Shown here one piece after another: positions 31,495 to 48,889 of a stretch of DNA of 64,000 nucleotides (the stretch's first letter is position 1; each line of letters begins with the position of its first letter). Origin of the DNA: Megachile rotundata (Eukaryota; Arthropoda; Insecta; Hymenoptera; Megachilidae); NCBI RefSeq assembly GCF_050947335.1, contig NW_027473363.1, positions 498,501 through 562,500 of the forward strand, written 5' to 3'. Position numbers and translations under genes: made by a program. Under the pieces are notes generated by a model, which was given only the letters and a program-made list of their open reading frames with translations, did no database searches and was not told where the DNA came from.

Positions 31495-34400
31495 ACACAA
31501 TCACACAATCACACAATCACAATCACACAATCACAATCACACAATCACACAATCACACAATCACACAATCACACAATCACACAATCACACAATCACACAA
31601 TCACACAATCACGCAAACACACAATCACACAATCACACAATCACACAATCACACAATCACACAATGACACAATCACACAATCACAGAATCACACAATCAC
31701 TCAATCACACAACCACACAATCACACAAGCACACAATCACTCAATCACACAATCACAATCACACAATCACACAATCACACAATCAAACAATCACACAATC
31801 ACACAATCACACAATCACACAATCTCACAATCACACAACCACACAATCACACAATCACACAATCACACAATTACGCACACACACAATCACACATTCACAC
31901 AATCACACAATCACACAATCACACAATCACACAATCACGGAATCACACAATCACACAATCACACAAGCACACAATCACACAATCACACAATCACACAACC
32001 ACACAACCACACAATCACACAAGCACACAATCACTCAATCACACAATCACAATCACACAATCACACAATTACACAATCACACAATCACACAATCACACAA
32101 TCACACAATCACACAATCACGCAAACACACAATCACACAATCACACAATCACACAATCACACAATCACACAATCACACAATCACAGAATCACACAATCAC
32201 TCAATCACACAATCACACAATCACAATCACACAATCACAATTACACAATCACACAATCACGCAATCACACAATCACACAACCACACAACCACACAATCAA
32301 ACAAGCACACAATCACTCAATCACACAATCACACAATCACACAATCACACAACCACACGACCACACAATCAAACAAGCACACAATCACTCAATCACACAA
32401 TCGCAATCACACAATCACACAATCACACAATCAAACAATCACACAATCACACAATCACACAATCACACAATCTCACAATCACACAATCACACAATCACAC
32501 AATCACACAATCACAATCTCACAATCACACAATCACAATCACACAATCACACAAACCCACAATCAAACAATCACACAATCACACAATCACACAAGCACAC
32601 AATCACTCAATCACACAATCACACACTCACACAATCACACAATCACACAATCACACAATCACACAATCACACAATCTCACAATCACACAAACACATAATC
32701 ACACAATAACACAATCACAATCACAAAATCACAATCACACAATCACAATCACACAATCACAATCACACAATCACAATCACACAATCACAATCACACAATC
32801 ACGCAAACACACAATCACACAATCACACAATCACACAATCACACAATGACACAATCACACAATCACAGAATCACACAATCACTCAATCACACAATCACAC
32901 AATCACAATCACACAATCACAATTACACAATCACACAATCACGCAATCACACAACCACACAATCACACATTCACACAATTACACAATCACAATTACGCAA
33001 TCACACAATCCCGATCACACAATCACGATCACACAATCACGATCACACAATCACGGTCACACAACCACACAATCACACAATCACACAATCACACAATCAC
33101 ACAATCACACAATCACGCAATCACGAAAACACACAATCACACAATCACACAATCACACAATCACACAATCACACAATGACACAATCACACAATCACAAAA
33201 TCACACAATCACACAATCAGACAATCACACAATCACACAATCACACAATTACACAATCACACAATCACACAATCACACAATCACACAATCACACAATCAC
33301 ACAATCACACAATCACGCAATCACACAATCACGCAATCACACAATCACACAATCACACAATCACACAATCACAGAATCACACCATCACACAATCACACAA
33401 TCACACAATCACACAATCACACAATCACACAACCACACAACCACACAATCAAACAAGCACACAATCACTCAATCACACAATCGCAATCACACAATCACAC
33501 AATCACACAATCAAACAATCACACAATCACACAATCACACAATCACACAATCACACAATCTCACAATCACACAATCACACAATCACACAATCACAATCTC
33601 ACAATCACACAATCACAATCACACAATCACACAAACCCACAATCAAACAATCACACAATCACACAATCACACAAGCACACAATCACTCAATCACACAATC
33701 ACACACTCACACAATCACACAATCACATTCACACAATCACACAATCACACAATCTCACAATCACACAAACACATAATCACACAATAACACAATCACAATC
33801 ACAAAATCACAATCACACAATCACAATCACACAATCACAATCACACAATCACAATCACACAATCACAATCACACAATCACAATCACACAATCACACAATC
33901 ACACAATCACACAATCACACAATCACACAATCACACAATCACACAATCACACAATCACACAATCACACAATCACACAACCACACAATCACACAATCACAC
34001 AATCACAATCACACAATCACACAATCACGCAATCAAACAATCACACAATCACACAATCACACAATCACACAATCACACAATCACACAATTACACACTCAC
34101 ACAATCACACAATCACACTCACACAATCACACAATCACACAATCTCACAATCACACAATCACACAATCACACAATCACAATCACACAATCACACAATCAA
34201 ACAATCACACAATCACACAATCACACAAGCACACAATCACTCAATCACACAATCACACACTCACACAATCACACAATCACATTCACACAATCACACAATC
34301 ACACAATCTCACAATCACACAAACACATAATCACACAATAACACAATCACAATCACAAAATCACAATCACACAATCACAATCACACAATCACAATCACAC

Positions 34401-35286
34401 AATCACACAATCGCACAATCACACAATCACACAATCACACAATCACTCAATCACTCAATCACACAATCACTCAATCACACAATCACACAATCACTATCAC
34501 ACAATCACAATTACACAATCACACAATCACACAATCACACACTCACACAATCACAATCACACAATCACACAATCACACAATGACACAATCACACAATCAC
34601 AGAATCACACAATCACTCAATCACACAATCACACAATCACAATCACACAATCACAATTACACAATCACACAATCACGCAATCACACAATCACACAATCAC
34701 ACATTCACACAATCACACAATCACAATCACGCAATCACACAATCCCGATCACACAATCACGATCACACAATCACGATCACACAATCACGGTCACACAATC
34801 ACACAATCACACAATCACACAATCACACAACCACACAACCACACAATCACAAAAGCACACAATCACTCGATCACACAATCACAATCACACAATCACACAA
34901 TCACACAATCAAACAATCACACAATCACACAATCACACAATCACACAATCTCACAATCACACAATCATACAATCACACAATCACACAATCACACAATCAC
35001 ACAATCACAATCACACAATCACAATCAGACAATCACACAATCACGCAATCAAACAATCACACAATCACACAATCACACAATCACACAATCACACAATCAC
35101 GATCACACAATCACGATCACACAATCACGATCACACAATCACACAATCACACAATCACACAATCACACAGTCACACAATCACACAATCACATTCACACAA
35201 TCACACAATCACACAATCTCACAATCACGCAATCACACAATCACACAATCACAACCACACAATCACACAATCACAACCACACAACC
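31495..35286. repeat. HOR block T, copy 1
   Basis: Direct tandem with 35,287-39,290. Landmark A 32,689/36,481 and 33,767/37,559 and the ATGACAC variant 32,846/36,638 are all 3,792 bp apart. Landmark A 34,321/38,099 and ATGACAC 34,580/38,358 are 3,778 bp apart, one 14-bp unit less. Between 32,846 and 33,787 the two copies agree at every variant I compared. The start of this block overlaps block R copy 2. Confidence 0.92.
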
Positions 35287-38200
35287 ACACAATCACACAA
35301 TCACACAATCACAATCACACAATCACAATCACACAATCACACAATCACACAATCACACAATCACACAATCACACAATCACACAATCACACAATCACACAA
35401 TCACGCAAACACACAATCACACAATCACACAATCACACAATCACACAATCACACAATGACACAATCACACAATCACAGAATCACACAATCACTCAATCAC
35501 ACAACCACACAATCACACAAGCACACAATCACTCAATCACACAATCACAATCACACAATCACACAATCACACAATCAAACAATCACACAATCACACAATC
35601 ACACAATCACACAATCTCACAATCACACAACCACACAATCACACAATCACACAATCACACAATTACGCACACACACAATCACACATTCACACAATCACAC
35701 AATCACACAATCACACAATCACACAATCACACAATCACGGAATCACACAATCACACAATCACACAAGCACACAATCACACAATCACACAATCACACAACC
35801 ACACAACCACACAATCACACAAGCACACAATCACTCAATCACACAATCACAATCACACAATCACACAATTACACAATCACACAATCACACAATCACACAA
35901 TCACACAATCACACAATCACGCAAACACACAATCACACAATCACACAATCACACAATCACACAATGACACAATCACACAATCACAGAATCACACAATCAC
36001 TCAATCACACAATCACACAATCACAATCACACAATCACAATTACACAATCACACAATCACGCAATCACACAATCACACAACCACACAACCACACAATCAA
36101 ACAAGCACACAATCACTCAATCACACAATCACACAATCACACAACCACACGACCACACAATCAAACAAGCACACAATCACTCAATCACACAATCGCAATC
36201 ACACAATCACACAATCACACAATCAAACAATCACACAATCACACAATCACACAATCACACAATCTCACAATCACACAATCACACAATCACACAATCACAC
36301 AATCACAATCTCACAATCACACAATCACAATCACACAATCACACAAACCCACAATCAAACAATCACACAATCACACAATCACACAAGCACACAATCACTC
36401 AATCACACAATCACACACTCACACAATCACACAATCACACAATCACACAATCACACAATCACACAATCTCACAATCACACAAACACATAATCACACAATA
36501 ACACAATCACAATCACAAAATCACAATCACACAATCACAATCACACAATCACAATCACACAATCACAATCACACAATCACAATCACACAATCACGCAAAC
36601 ACACAATCACACAATCACACAATCACACAATCACACAATGACACAATCACACAATCACAGAATCACACAATCACTCAATCACACAATCACACAATCACAA
36701 TCACACAATCACAATTACACAATCACACAATCACGCAATCACACAACCACACAATCACACATTCACACAATTACACAATCACAATTACGCAATCACACAA
36801 TCCCGATCACACAATCACGATCACACAATCACGATCACACAATCACGGTCACACAACCACACAATCACACAATCACACAATCACACAATCACACAATCAC
36901 ACAATCACGCAATCACGAAAACACACAATCACACAATCACACAATCACACAATCACACAATCACACAATGACACAATCACACAATCACAAAATCACACAA
37001 TCACACAATCAGACAATCACACAATCACACAATCACACAATTACACAATCACACAATCACACAATCACACAATCACACAATCACACAATCACACAATCAC
37101 ACAATCACGCAATCACACAATCACGCAATCACACAATCACACAATCACACAATCACACAATCACAGAATCACACCATCACACAATCACACAATCACACAA
37201 TCACACAATCACACAATCACACAACCACACAACCACACAATCAAACAAGCACACAATCACTCAATCACACAATCGCAATCACACAATCACACAATCACAC
37301 AATCAAACAATCACACAATCACACAATCACACAATCACACAATCACACAATCTCACAATCACACAATCACACAATCACACAATCACAATCTCACAATCAC
37401 ACAATCACAATCACACAATCACACAAACCCACAATCAAACAATCACACAATCACACAATCACACAAGCACACAATCACTCAATCACACAATCACACACTC
37501 ACACAATCACACAATCACATTCACACAATCACACAATCACACAATCTCACAATCACACAAACACATAATCACACAATAACACAATCACAATCACAAAATC
37601 ACAATCACACAATCACAATCACACAATCACAATCACACAATCACAATCACACAATCACAATCACACAATCACACAATCACACAATCACACAATCACACAA
37701 TCACACAATCACACAATCACACAATCACACAATCACACAATCACACAATCACACAACCACACAATCACACAATCACACAATCACAATCACACAATCACAC
37801 AATCACGCAATCAAACAATCACACAATCACACAATCACACAATCACACAATCACACAATCACACAATTACACACTCACACAATCACACAATCACACTCAC
37901 ACAATCACACAATCACACAATCTCACAATCACACAATCACACAATCACACAATCACAATCACACAATCACACAATCAAACAATCACACAATCACACAATC
38001 ACACAAGCACACAATCACTCAATCACACAATCACACACTCACACAATCACACAATCACATTCACACAATCACACAATCACACAATCTCACAATCACACAA
38101 ACACATAATCACACAATAACACAATCACAATCACAAAATCACAATCACACAATCACAATCACACAATCACAATCACACAATCACACAATCACACAATCAC

Positions 38201-39290
38201 ACAATCACACAATCACACAATCACTCAATCACTCAATCACACAATCACTCAATCACACAATCACACAATCACTATCACACAATCACAATTACACAATCAC
38301 ACAATCACACAATCACACACTCACACAATCACAATCACACAATCACACAATCACACAATGACACAATCACACAATCACAGAATCACACAATCACTCAATC
38401 ACACAATCACACAATCACAATCACACAATCACAATTACACAATCACACAATCACGCAATCACACAATCACACAATCACACATTCACACAATCACACAATC
38501 ACAATCACGCAATCACACAATCCCGATCACACAATCACGATCACACAATCACGGTCACACAACCATACAATCACACAATCACACAATCACACAATCACAC
38601 AATCACACAATCACGCAAACTCACAATCACACAATCACACAATCTCACAATCACACAATCACACAATCACACAATCACACAATCACACAATCATACAATC
38701 ACACAATCACACAATCACACAATCACACAATCACAATCACACAATCACAATCACACAATCACACAATCACGCAATCAAACAATCACACAATCACACAATC
38801 ACAGAATCACACAATCACACAATCACACAATCACACAATCACACAATCACACAATCACACAATCACACAATCACACAACCACACAACCACACAATCACAA
38901 AAGCACACAATCACTCGATCACACAATCACAATCACACAATCACACAATCACACAATCAAACAATCACACAATCACACAATCACACAATCACACAATCTC
39001 ACAATCACACAATCATACAATCACACAATCACACAATCACACAATCACACAATCACAATCACACAATCACAATCAGACAATCACACAATCACGCAATCAA
39101 ACAATCACACAATCACACAATCACACAATCACACAATCACACAATCACGATCACACAATCACGATCACACAATCACACAATCACACAATCACACAATCAC
39201 ACAGTCACACAATCACACAATCACATTCACACAATCACACAATCACACAATCTCACAATCACGCAATCACACAATCACACAATCACAACC
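35287..39290. repeat. HOR block T, copy 2
   Basis: Second copy of 31,495-35,286. It follows copy 1 closely to about 38,550, then has about 270 bp more, up to about 38,880 (CCATAC, ACGCAAAC, ACATACAATC and ACGCAATC units). It rejoins at the rare variant ACTCGATC (34,865 versus 38,913, offset 4,048). The extra stretch is either an insertion here or a deletion in copy 1. The match ends near 39,290. Confidence 0.9.
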
Positions 39291-39894
39291 ACACAACCAC
39301 ACAATCACACAAGCACACAATCACTCAATCACACAATCACAATCACACAATCACACAATCACAATCACACAATCACACAATCACAATCACGCAATCACAC
39401 AATCACGATCACACAATCACGATCACACAATCACGATCACACAATCACGATCACACAATCACGGTCACACAATCACGGTCACACAACCACGCAATCACAC
39501 AATCACACAATCACAAAATCACACAATCACACAGTCACACAATCACACAACCACATAATCACACAATCACGCACACACACAATCACACAATCACACAATC
39601 ACACAATCACACAATGACACAATCACACAATCACGGAATCACACAATCACACAATCACACAAGCACACAATCACACAATCTCACAATCACACAATCACAC
39701 AATCACACAATCACAAAATCACAATCTCACAATCACACAATCACAATCACACAATCACACAATCACACAATCAAACAATCACACAATCACACAATCACAC
39801 AAGCACACAATCACTCAATCACACAATCACACACTCACACAATCACACAATCACATTCACACAATCACACAATCACACAATCTCACAATCACAC
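39291..39894. repeat. Linker of block-Q-like units
   Basis: An ACGATC run, ACGGTC pair, ACCACGCAATC, ACAAAATC, CCACATAATC and ACGCACACAC, then ATGACACAATC at 39,614. The order copies 2,330-2,570. From about 39,720 it changes to ACAAAATCACAATCTC variants and reaches landmark A at 39,895. No gene is present. Confidence 0.8.
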
Positions 39895-41310
39895 AAACAC
39901 ATAATCACACAATAACACAATCACAATCACAAAATCACAATCACACAATCACAATCACACAATCACAATCACACAATCACAATCACACAATCACAATCAC
40001 ACAATCACACAATCACACAATCACACAATCACACAATCACACAATCACACAATCACACAATCACACAATCACACAATCACACAACCACACAATCACACAA
40101 TCACACAATCACAATCACACAATCACACAATCACGCAATCAAACAATCACACAATCACACAATCACACAATCACACAATCACACAATCACACACTCACAC
40201 AATCACACAATCACATTCACACAATCACACAATCACACAATCTCACAATCACACAATCACACAATCACACAATCACAATCACACAATCGCACAATCAAAC
40301 AATCACACAATCACACAATCACACAAGCACACAATCACTCAATCACACAATCACACACTCACACAATCACACAATCACATTCACACAATCACACAATCAC
40401 ACAATCTCACAATCACACAAACACATAATCACACAATAACACAATCACAATCACAAAATCACAATCACACAATCACAATCACACAATCACAATCACACAA
40501 TCACAATCACACAATCACAATCACACAATCACAATCACACAATCACACAATCACACAATCAAACAATCAAACAATCACACAATCACGGTCACACAATCAA
40601 ACATTCACACAATCACACAATCACACAATCACGATCACACAATCACGATCACACAATCACGATCACACAATCACGATCACACAATCACGATCACACAATC
40701 ACGGTCACACACTCACGGTCACACAATCACGGTCACACAACCACACAATCACACAATCACACAATCATACAATCACACAATCACAAAATCACACAAGCAC
40801 ACAATCACTCAATCACACAATCACACACTCACACAGTCACACAATCACCCAACCACACAATCACACAATCCCACAATCGCACAATCACACAATCACACAA
40901 TCACACAATCACGCAGTCACAATCACACAATCACAATCACACAATCACACAATCACACAATCACACAATCACAAAATCACACAATCACACAATCACACAA
41001 TCACACAATCACTCAATCACTCAATCACACAATCACTCAATCACACAATCACACAATCACTATCACACAATCACAATTACACAGTCACACAATCACACAC
41101 TCACACAATCACAATCACACAATCACACAATCACACAATCACACAACCACACAATCACACAATCACACAATCACACAATCACACAATCAAACAATCACAC
41201 AATCACACAATCACACAAGCACACAATCACTCAATCACACAATCACACACTCACACAATCACACAATCACATTCACACAATCACACAATCACACAATCTC
41301 ACAATCACAC
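39895..41310. repeat. About 1.4-kb tandem unit U, copy 1
   Basis: Landmark A at 39,895 and 40,419 recurs at 41,311 and 41,797; landmark B at 40,585 recurs at 41,963, and each A-B pair is 166 bp. The spacing is 1,416, then 1,378 bp. The TCACCCAACC module (40,848) and ACTCAATC cluster (about 41,007-41,040) are present here only. The + strand of this stretch is cut more often by TAA variants than its neighbours. No gene is present. Confidence 0.82.
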
Positions 41311-42145
41311 AAACACATAATCACACAATAACACAATCACAATCACAAAATCACAATCACACAATCACAATCACACAATCACAATCACACAATCACAATC
41401 ACACAATCACACAATCACACAATCACACAATCACACAATCACACAATCACACAATCACACAATCACACAACCACACAATCACACAATCACACAATCACAA
41501 TCACACAATCACACAATCACGCAATCAAACAATCACACAATCACACAATCACACAATCACACAATCACACACTCACACAATCACACAATCACATTCACAC
41601 AATCACACAATCACACAATCTCACAATCACAAAATCACACAATCACACAATCACAATCACACAATCGCACAATCAAACAATCACACAATCACACAATCAC
41701 ACAAGCACACAATCACTCAATCACACAATCACACACTCACACAATCACACAATCACATTCACACAATCACACAATCACACAATCTCACAATCACACAAAC
41801 ACATAATCACACAATAACACAATCACAATCACAAAATCACAATCACACAATCACAATCACACAATCACAATCACACAATCACAATCACACAATCACAATC
41901 ACACAATCACAATCACACAATCACACAATCACACAATCAAACAATCAAACAATCACACAATCACGGTCACACAATCAAACATTCACACAATCACACAATC
42001 ACACAATCACGATCACACAATCACGATCACACAATCACGATCACACAATCACGATCACACAATCACGATCACACAATCACGGTCACACACTCACGGTCAC
42101 ACAATCACGGTCACACAACCACACAATCACACAATCACACAATCA
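41311..42145. repeat. About 1.4-kb tandem unit U, copy 2 (shortened)
   Basis: Repeats landmark A (41,311 and 41,797), TCGCACAATCAAAC, landmark B at 41,963 and the ACGATC/ACGGTC run. It leaves the order of copy 1 at ACATACAATGAC near 42,145, where the block Q order begins. The spacing between the two A landmarks is 486 bp, against 524 bp in copy 1. No gene is present. Confidence 0.8.
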
Positions 42146-44869
42146 TACAATGACACAATCACACAATCACAGAATCACACAATCACTCAATCACACAATC
42201 ACACAATCACAATCACACAATCACAATTACACAATCACACAATCACGCAATCACACAATCACACAATCACACATTCACACAATCACACAATCACAATCGC
42301 GCAATTACACAATCCCGATCACACAATCACGATCACACAATCACGATCACACAATCACGGTCACACAACCATACAATCACACAATCACACAATCACACAA
42401 TCACACAATCACACAATCACACAATCACGCAAACTCACAATCACACAATCACACAATTTCACAATCACACAATCACACAATCACACAATCACACAATCAC
42501 ACAATCACACAATCACACAATCACACAATCACACAATCACACAATCACACAATCACACAATCACACAATCACACAATCACACAATCACACAATCACGCAA
42601 TCACACAATCACGCAATCACACAATCACACAATCACACAATCACACAATCACAGAATCACACAATCACACAATCACACAATCACACAATCACACAATCAC
42701 ACAATCACACAATCACACAATCACACAACCACACAACCACACAATCACACAAGCACACAATCACTCAATCACACAATCACAATCACACAATCACACAATC
42801 ACACAATCAAACAATCACACAATCACACAATCACACAATCACACAATCTCACAATCACACAATCATACAATCACACAATCACACAATCACACAATCACAC
42901 AATCACAATCACACAATCACAATCACACAATCACACAAGCACGCAATCAAACAATCACACAATCACACAATCACACAATCACACAAACACACAATCTCAC
43001 AATCACACAATCGCAATCACACAATCACACAATCACACAATCAAACAATCACACAATCACACAATCACACAATCACACAATCACACAATCACACAATCAC
43101 ACAATCACACAATCACGATCACACAATCACGATCACACAATCACGATCACACAATCACACAATCACACAATCACACAATCACACAGTCACACAATCACAC
43201 AATCACATTCACACAATCACACAATCACACAATCTCACAATCACGCAATCACACAATCACACAATCACAACCACACAACCACACAATCACACAAGCACAC
43301 AATCACTCAATCACACAATCACACAATCACACAATCACACAATCACAATCACACAATCACACAATCACAATCACACAATCACACAATGACACAATCACAC
43401 AATCACACAATCACACAATCACACAATCACACAATCACACAATCACACAAACACACAATCACACAATCACACAATCACACAATCACACAATCGCACAATC
43501 ACACAATCGCACAATCACACAATCACCAACCACACAATCACAATCACACAATCACAATCACACAATCACAATCACAAAATCACGCAATCACACAATCACA
43601 CAATCACACAATCACACAATCACACAATCACACAATCACGGTCACACAATCACACATTCACACAATCACAAAATCACACAATCACACAGTCACACAATCA
43701 CACAATCACAATCACGCAATCACACAATCACGATCACACAATCACGATCACACAATCACGATCACACAATCATGGTCACACACTCACGGTCACACAATCA
43801 CGGTCACACAACCATACAATCACACAATCACACAATCACACAATCATACAATCACACAATCACACAATCACACAAGCACACAATCACTCAATCACACAAA
43901 CACATAATCACACAATAACACAATCACAATCACAAAATCACAATCACACAATCACAATCACACAATCACAATCACACAATCACAATCACACAATCACACA
44001 ATCACACAATCACACAATCACACAATCACACAATCACACAATCACACAATCACACAATCACACAATCACACAATCACACAATCACGATCACACAATCACG
44101 ATCACACAATCACGATCACACAATCACACAATCACACACTCACACAATCACACAGTCACATTCACACAATCACACAATCACACAATCTCACAATCACGCA
44201 ATCACACAATCACACAATCACAACCACACAACCACACAATCACACAACCACACAACCACACAATCACACAAGCACACAATCACTCAATCACACAATCACA
44301 ATCACACAATCACACAATCACACAATCAAACAATCACACAATCACACAATCACACAATCACACAATCTCACAATCACACAATCACACAATCACACAATCA
44401 CACAATCACACAATCACACAATCACAATCACACAATCACAATCACACAATCACACAATCACGCAATCAAACAATCACACAATCACACAATCACACAATCA
44501 CACAAACACACAATCTCACAATCACACAATCGCAATCACACAATCACACAATCACACAATCAAACAATCACACAATCACACAATCACACAATCACACAAT
44601 CACACAATCACACAATCACACAATCACACAATCACGATCACACAATCACGATCACACAATCACGATCACACAATCACACAATCACACACTCACACAATCA
44701 CACAGTCACATTCACACAATCACACAATCACACAATCTCACAATCACGCAATCACACAATCACAACCACACAACCACACAATCACACAAGCACACAATCA
44801 CTCAATCACACAATCACAATCACACAATCACACAATCACAATCACACAATCACACAATCACAATCACGC
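42146..44869. repeat. Block Q/P-derived mosaic
   Basis: Starts like 3,495 (ATGACAC, ACAGAATC, ACTCAATC, ACAATTAC, ACATTC, CCCGATC, CCATAC; offset 38,655). It passes through a long pure run (about 42,467-42,595), ATCACCAACC at 43,522 and landmark A at 43,898. It then holds a 540-bp tandem pair marked by an ACGATC triplet (44,093/44,633) with ACACAGTCACATTC in each unit. The fine-scale relation to block Q is clear; exact breakpoints are not. Confidence 0.78.
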
Positions 44870-47800
44870 AATCACACAATCACGATCACACAATCACGAT
44901 CACACAATCACGATCACACAATCACGATCACACAATCACGGTCACACAATCACGGTCACACAACCACGCAATCACACAATCACACAATCACAAAATCACA
45001 CAATCACACAATCACACAATCACACAACCACATAATCACACAATCACGCACACACACAATCACACAATCACACAATCACACAATCACACAATGACACAAT
45101 CACACAATCACGGAATCACACAATCACACAATCACACAAGCACACAATCACACAATCACACAATCACACAACCACACAACCACACAATCACACAAGCACA
45201 CAATCACTCAATCACACAATCACAATTACACAATCACACAATCACAAATCAAACAATCACACAATCACACAATCACACAATCACACAATCAAACAATCAC
45301 ACAATCACACAATCACACAATCACACAATCACACAATCACACAATCACACAATCACGATCACACAATCACGATCACACAATCACGATCACACAATCACGA
45401 TCACACAATCACACAATCACACAATCACACAATCACACACTCACACAATCACACAATCACATTCACACAATCACACAATCACACAATCTCACAATCACGC
45501 AATCACACAATCACACAATCACAACCACACAACCACACAATCACACAAGCACACAATCACTCAATCACACAATCACAATCACACAATCACACAATCACAA
45601 TCACACAATCACACAATCACAATCACGCAATCACACAATCACGATCACACAATCACGATCACACAATCACGATCACACAATCACGGTCACACAATCACGG
45701 TCACACAACCACGCAATCACACAATCACACAATCACAAAATCACACAATCACACAATCACACAATCACACAACCACATAATCACACAATCACGCACACAC
45801 ACAATCACACAATCACACAATCACTCAATCACACAATGACACAATCACACAATCACGGAATCACACAATCACACAGTCACACAAGCACACAATCACACAA
45901 TCACACAACCACACAACCACACAATCACACAAGCACACAATCACTCAATCACACAATCACACAATCACGCAATCACACAATCACACAATCACACAATCAC
46001 ACAATGACACAATCACACAATCACAGAATCACACAATCACACCATCACACAATCACACAATGACACAATCACACAATCACAGAATCACACAATCACTCAA
46101 TCACACAATCACAAAATCACAATCACACAATCACAATTACACAATCACACAATCACGCAATCACACAATCACACAATCACACATTCACACAATCACACAA
46201 TCACAATCACGCAATCACACAATCCCGATCACACAATCACGATCACACAATCACGATCACACAATCACGGTCACACAACCATACAATCACACAATCACAC
46301 AATCACACAATCACACAATCACACAATCACGCAAACTCACAATCACACAATCACACAATCTCACAATCACACAATCACACAATCACAGAATCACACAATC
46401 ACACAATCACACAATCACACAATCACACAATCACACAATCACACAATCACACAATCACACAATCACACAATCACACAATCACACAATCACACAATCACAC
46501 AATCACACAATCACACAATCACACAATCACGCAATCACACAATCACGCAATCACACAATCACACAATCACACAATCACACAATCACAGAATCACACAATC
46601 ACACAATCACACAATCACACAATCACACAATCACACAATCACACAACCACACAACCACACAATCACACAAGCACACAATCACTCAATCACACAATCACAA
46701 TCACACAATCACACAATCACACAATCAAACAATCACACAATCACACAATCACACAATCACACAATCTCACAATCACACAATCACACAATCACACAATCAT
46801 ACAATCACACAATCACAAAATCACACAAGCACACAATCACTCAATCACACAATCACACACTCACACAGTCACACAATCACCCAACCACACAATCACACAA
46901 TCCCACAATCGCACAATCACACAATCACACAATCACACAATCACGCAGTCACAATCACACAATCACAATCACACAATCACACAATCACAATCACACAATC
47001 ACAATTACACAATCACACAATCACACAATCACACAATCACACAATCACACAATCACACAATCACACAATCACACAATCGCACAATCACACAATCGCACAA
47101 TCACACAATCACCAACCACACAATCACAATCACACAATCACAATCACACAATCACAATCACAAAATCACGCAATCACACAATCACACAATCACACAATCA
47201 CACAATCACACAATCACACAATCACACAATCACGGTCACACAATCACACATTCACACAATCACACAATCACACAATCACACAGTCACACAATCACACAAT
47301 CACAATCACGCAATCACACAATCACGATCACACAATCACGATCACACAATCACGACCACACAATCATGGTCACACACTCACGGTCACACAATCACGGTCA
47401 CACAACCATACAATCACACAATCACACAATCACACAATCATACAATCACACAATCACACAATCACACAAGCACACAATCACTCAATCACACAAACACATA
47501 ATCACACAATAACACAATCACAATCACAAAATCACAATCACACAATCACAATCACACAATCACAATCACACAATCACAATCACACAATCACAATCACACA
47601 ATCACACAATCACACAATCACACAATCACACAATCACACAATCACACACTCACACAATCACACAATCACATTCACACAATCACACAATCACACAATCTCA
47701 CAATCACACAATCACACAATCACACAATCACAATCACACAATCACACAATCAAACAATCACACAATCACACAATCACACAAGCACACAATCACTCAATCA

Positions 47801-48025
47801 CACAATCACACACTCACACAATCACACAATCACATTCACACAATCACACAATCACACAATCTCACAATCACACAAACACATAATCACACAATAACACAAT
47901 CACAATCACAAAATCACAATCACACAATCACAATCACACAATCACAATCACACAATCACAATCACACAATCACAATCACACAATCACACAATCACACAAT
48001 CAAACAATCAAACAATCACACAATC

Positions 48026-48885
48026 ATGGTCACACAATCAAACATTCACACAATCACACAATCACACAATCACGATCACACAATCACGATCACACAATCA
48101 CGATCACACAATCACGATCACACAATCACGATCACACAATCACGATCACACAATCACGGTCACACACTCACGGTCACACAATCACGGTCACACAACCACA
48201 CAATCACACAATCACACAATCATACAATCACACAATCACAAAATCACACAAGCACACAATCACTCAATCACACAATCACACACTCACACAGTCACACAAT
48301 CACCCAACCACACAATCACACAATCCCACAATCGCACAATCACACAATCACACAATCACACAATCACGCAGTCACAATCACACAATCACAATCACACAAT
48401 CACAATCACACAATCACACAATCACACAATCAAACAATCAAACAATCACACAATCATGGTCACACAATCAAACATTCACACAATCACACAATCACACAAT
48501 CACGATCACACAATCACGATCACACAATCACGATCACACAATCACGATCACACAATCACGATCACACAATCACGATCACACAATCACGGTCACACACTCA
48601 CGGTCACACAATCACGGTCACACAACCACACAATCACACAATCACACAATCATACAATCACACAATCACAAAATCACACAAGCACACAATCACTCAATCA
48701 CACAATCACACACTCACACAGTCACACAATCACCCAACCGCACAATCACACAATCCCACAATCGCACAATCACACAATCACACAATCACACAATCACGCA
48801 GTCACAATCACACAATCACAATCACACAATCACACAATCACACAATCACACAATCACACAATCACAAAATCACACAATCACACAA
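48026..48885. repeat. 430-bp tandem pair in block Q copy 2
   Basis: Landmark B (ATGGTC form) occurs at 48,026 and again at 48,456, followed each time by the same ACGATC run, ACGGTC pair, ACAAAATC, TCACCCAACC module and ACGCAGTC. The second copy reads CCCAACCGC where the first reads CCCAACCAC. The partner region at 5,499 has one unit only. A step of 428-430 bp occurs again at the window end. Confidence 0.9.
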
Positions 48886-48889
48886 TCAC

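Larger units (their letters stand above)
26167..32620. repeat. HOR block R, copy 2
   Basis: About 6.45-kb relative of 8,640-16,540; see that entry for paired marks. Differences: it lacks one 1,376-bp unit and the 110-bp duplication. Its landmark B near 26,480 reads CCGGTC where the other copies have ACGGTC, and near 29,706-29,722 two ATGATC variants stand side by side where the other copy has ACGATC then ATGATC. The cassette run at 31,035-31,114 has 10 ACACGATC units, as in the first copy. Confidence 0.9.
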
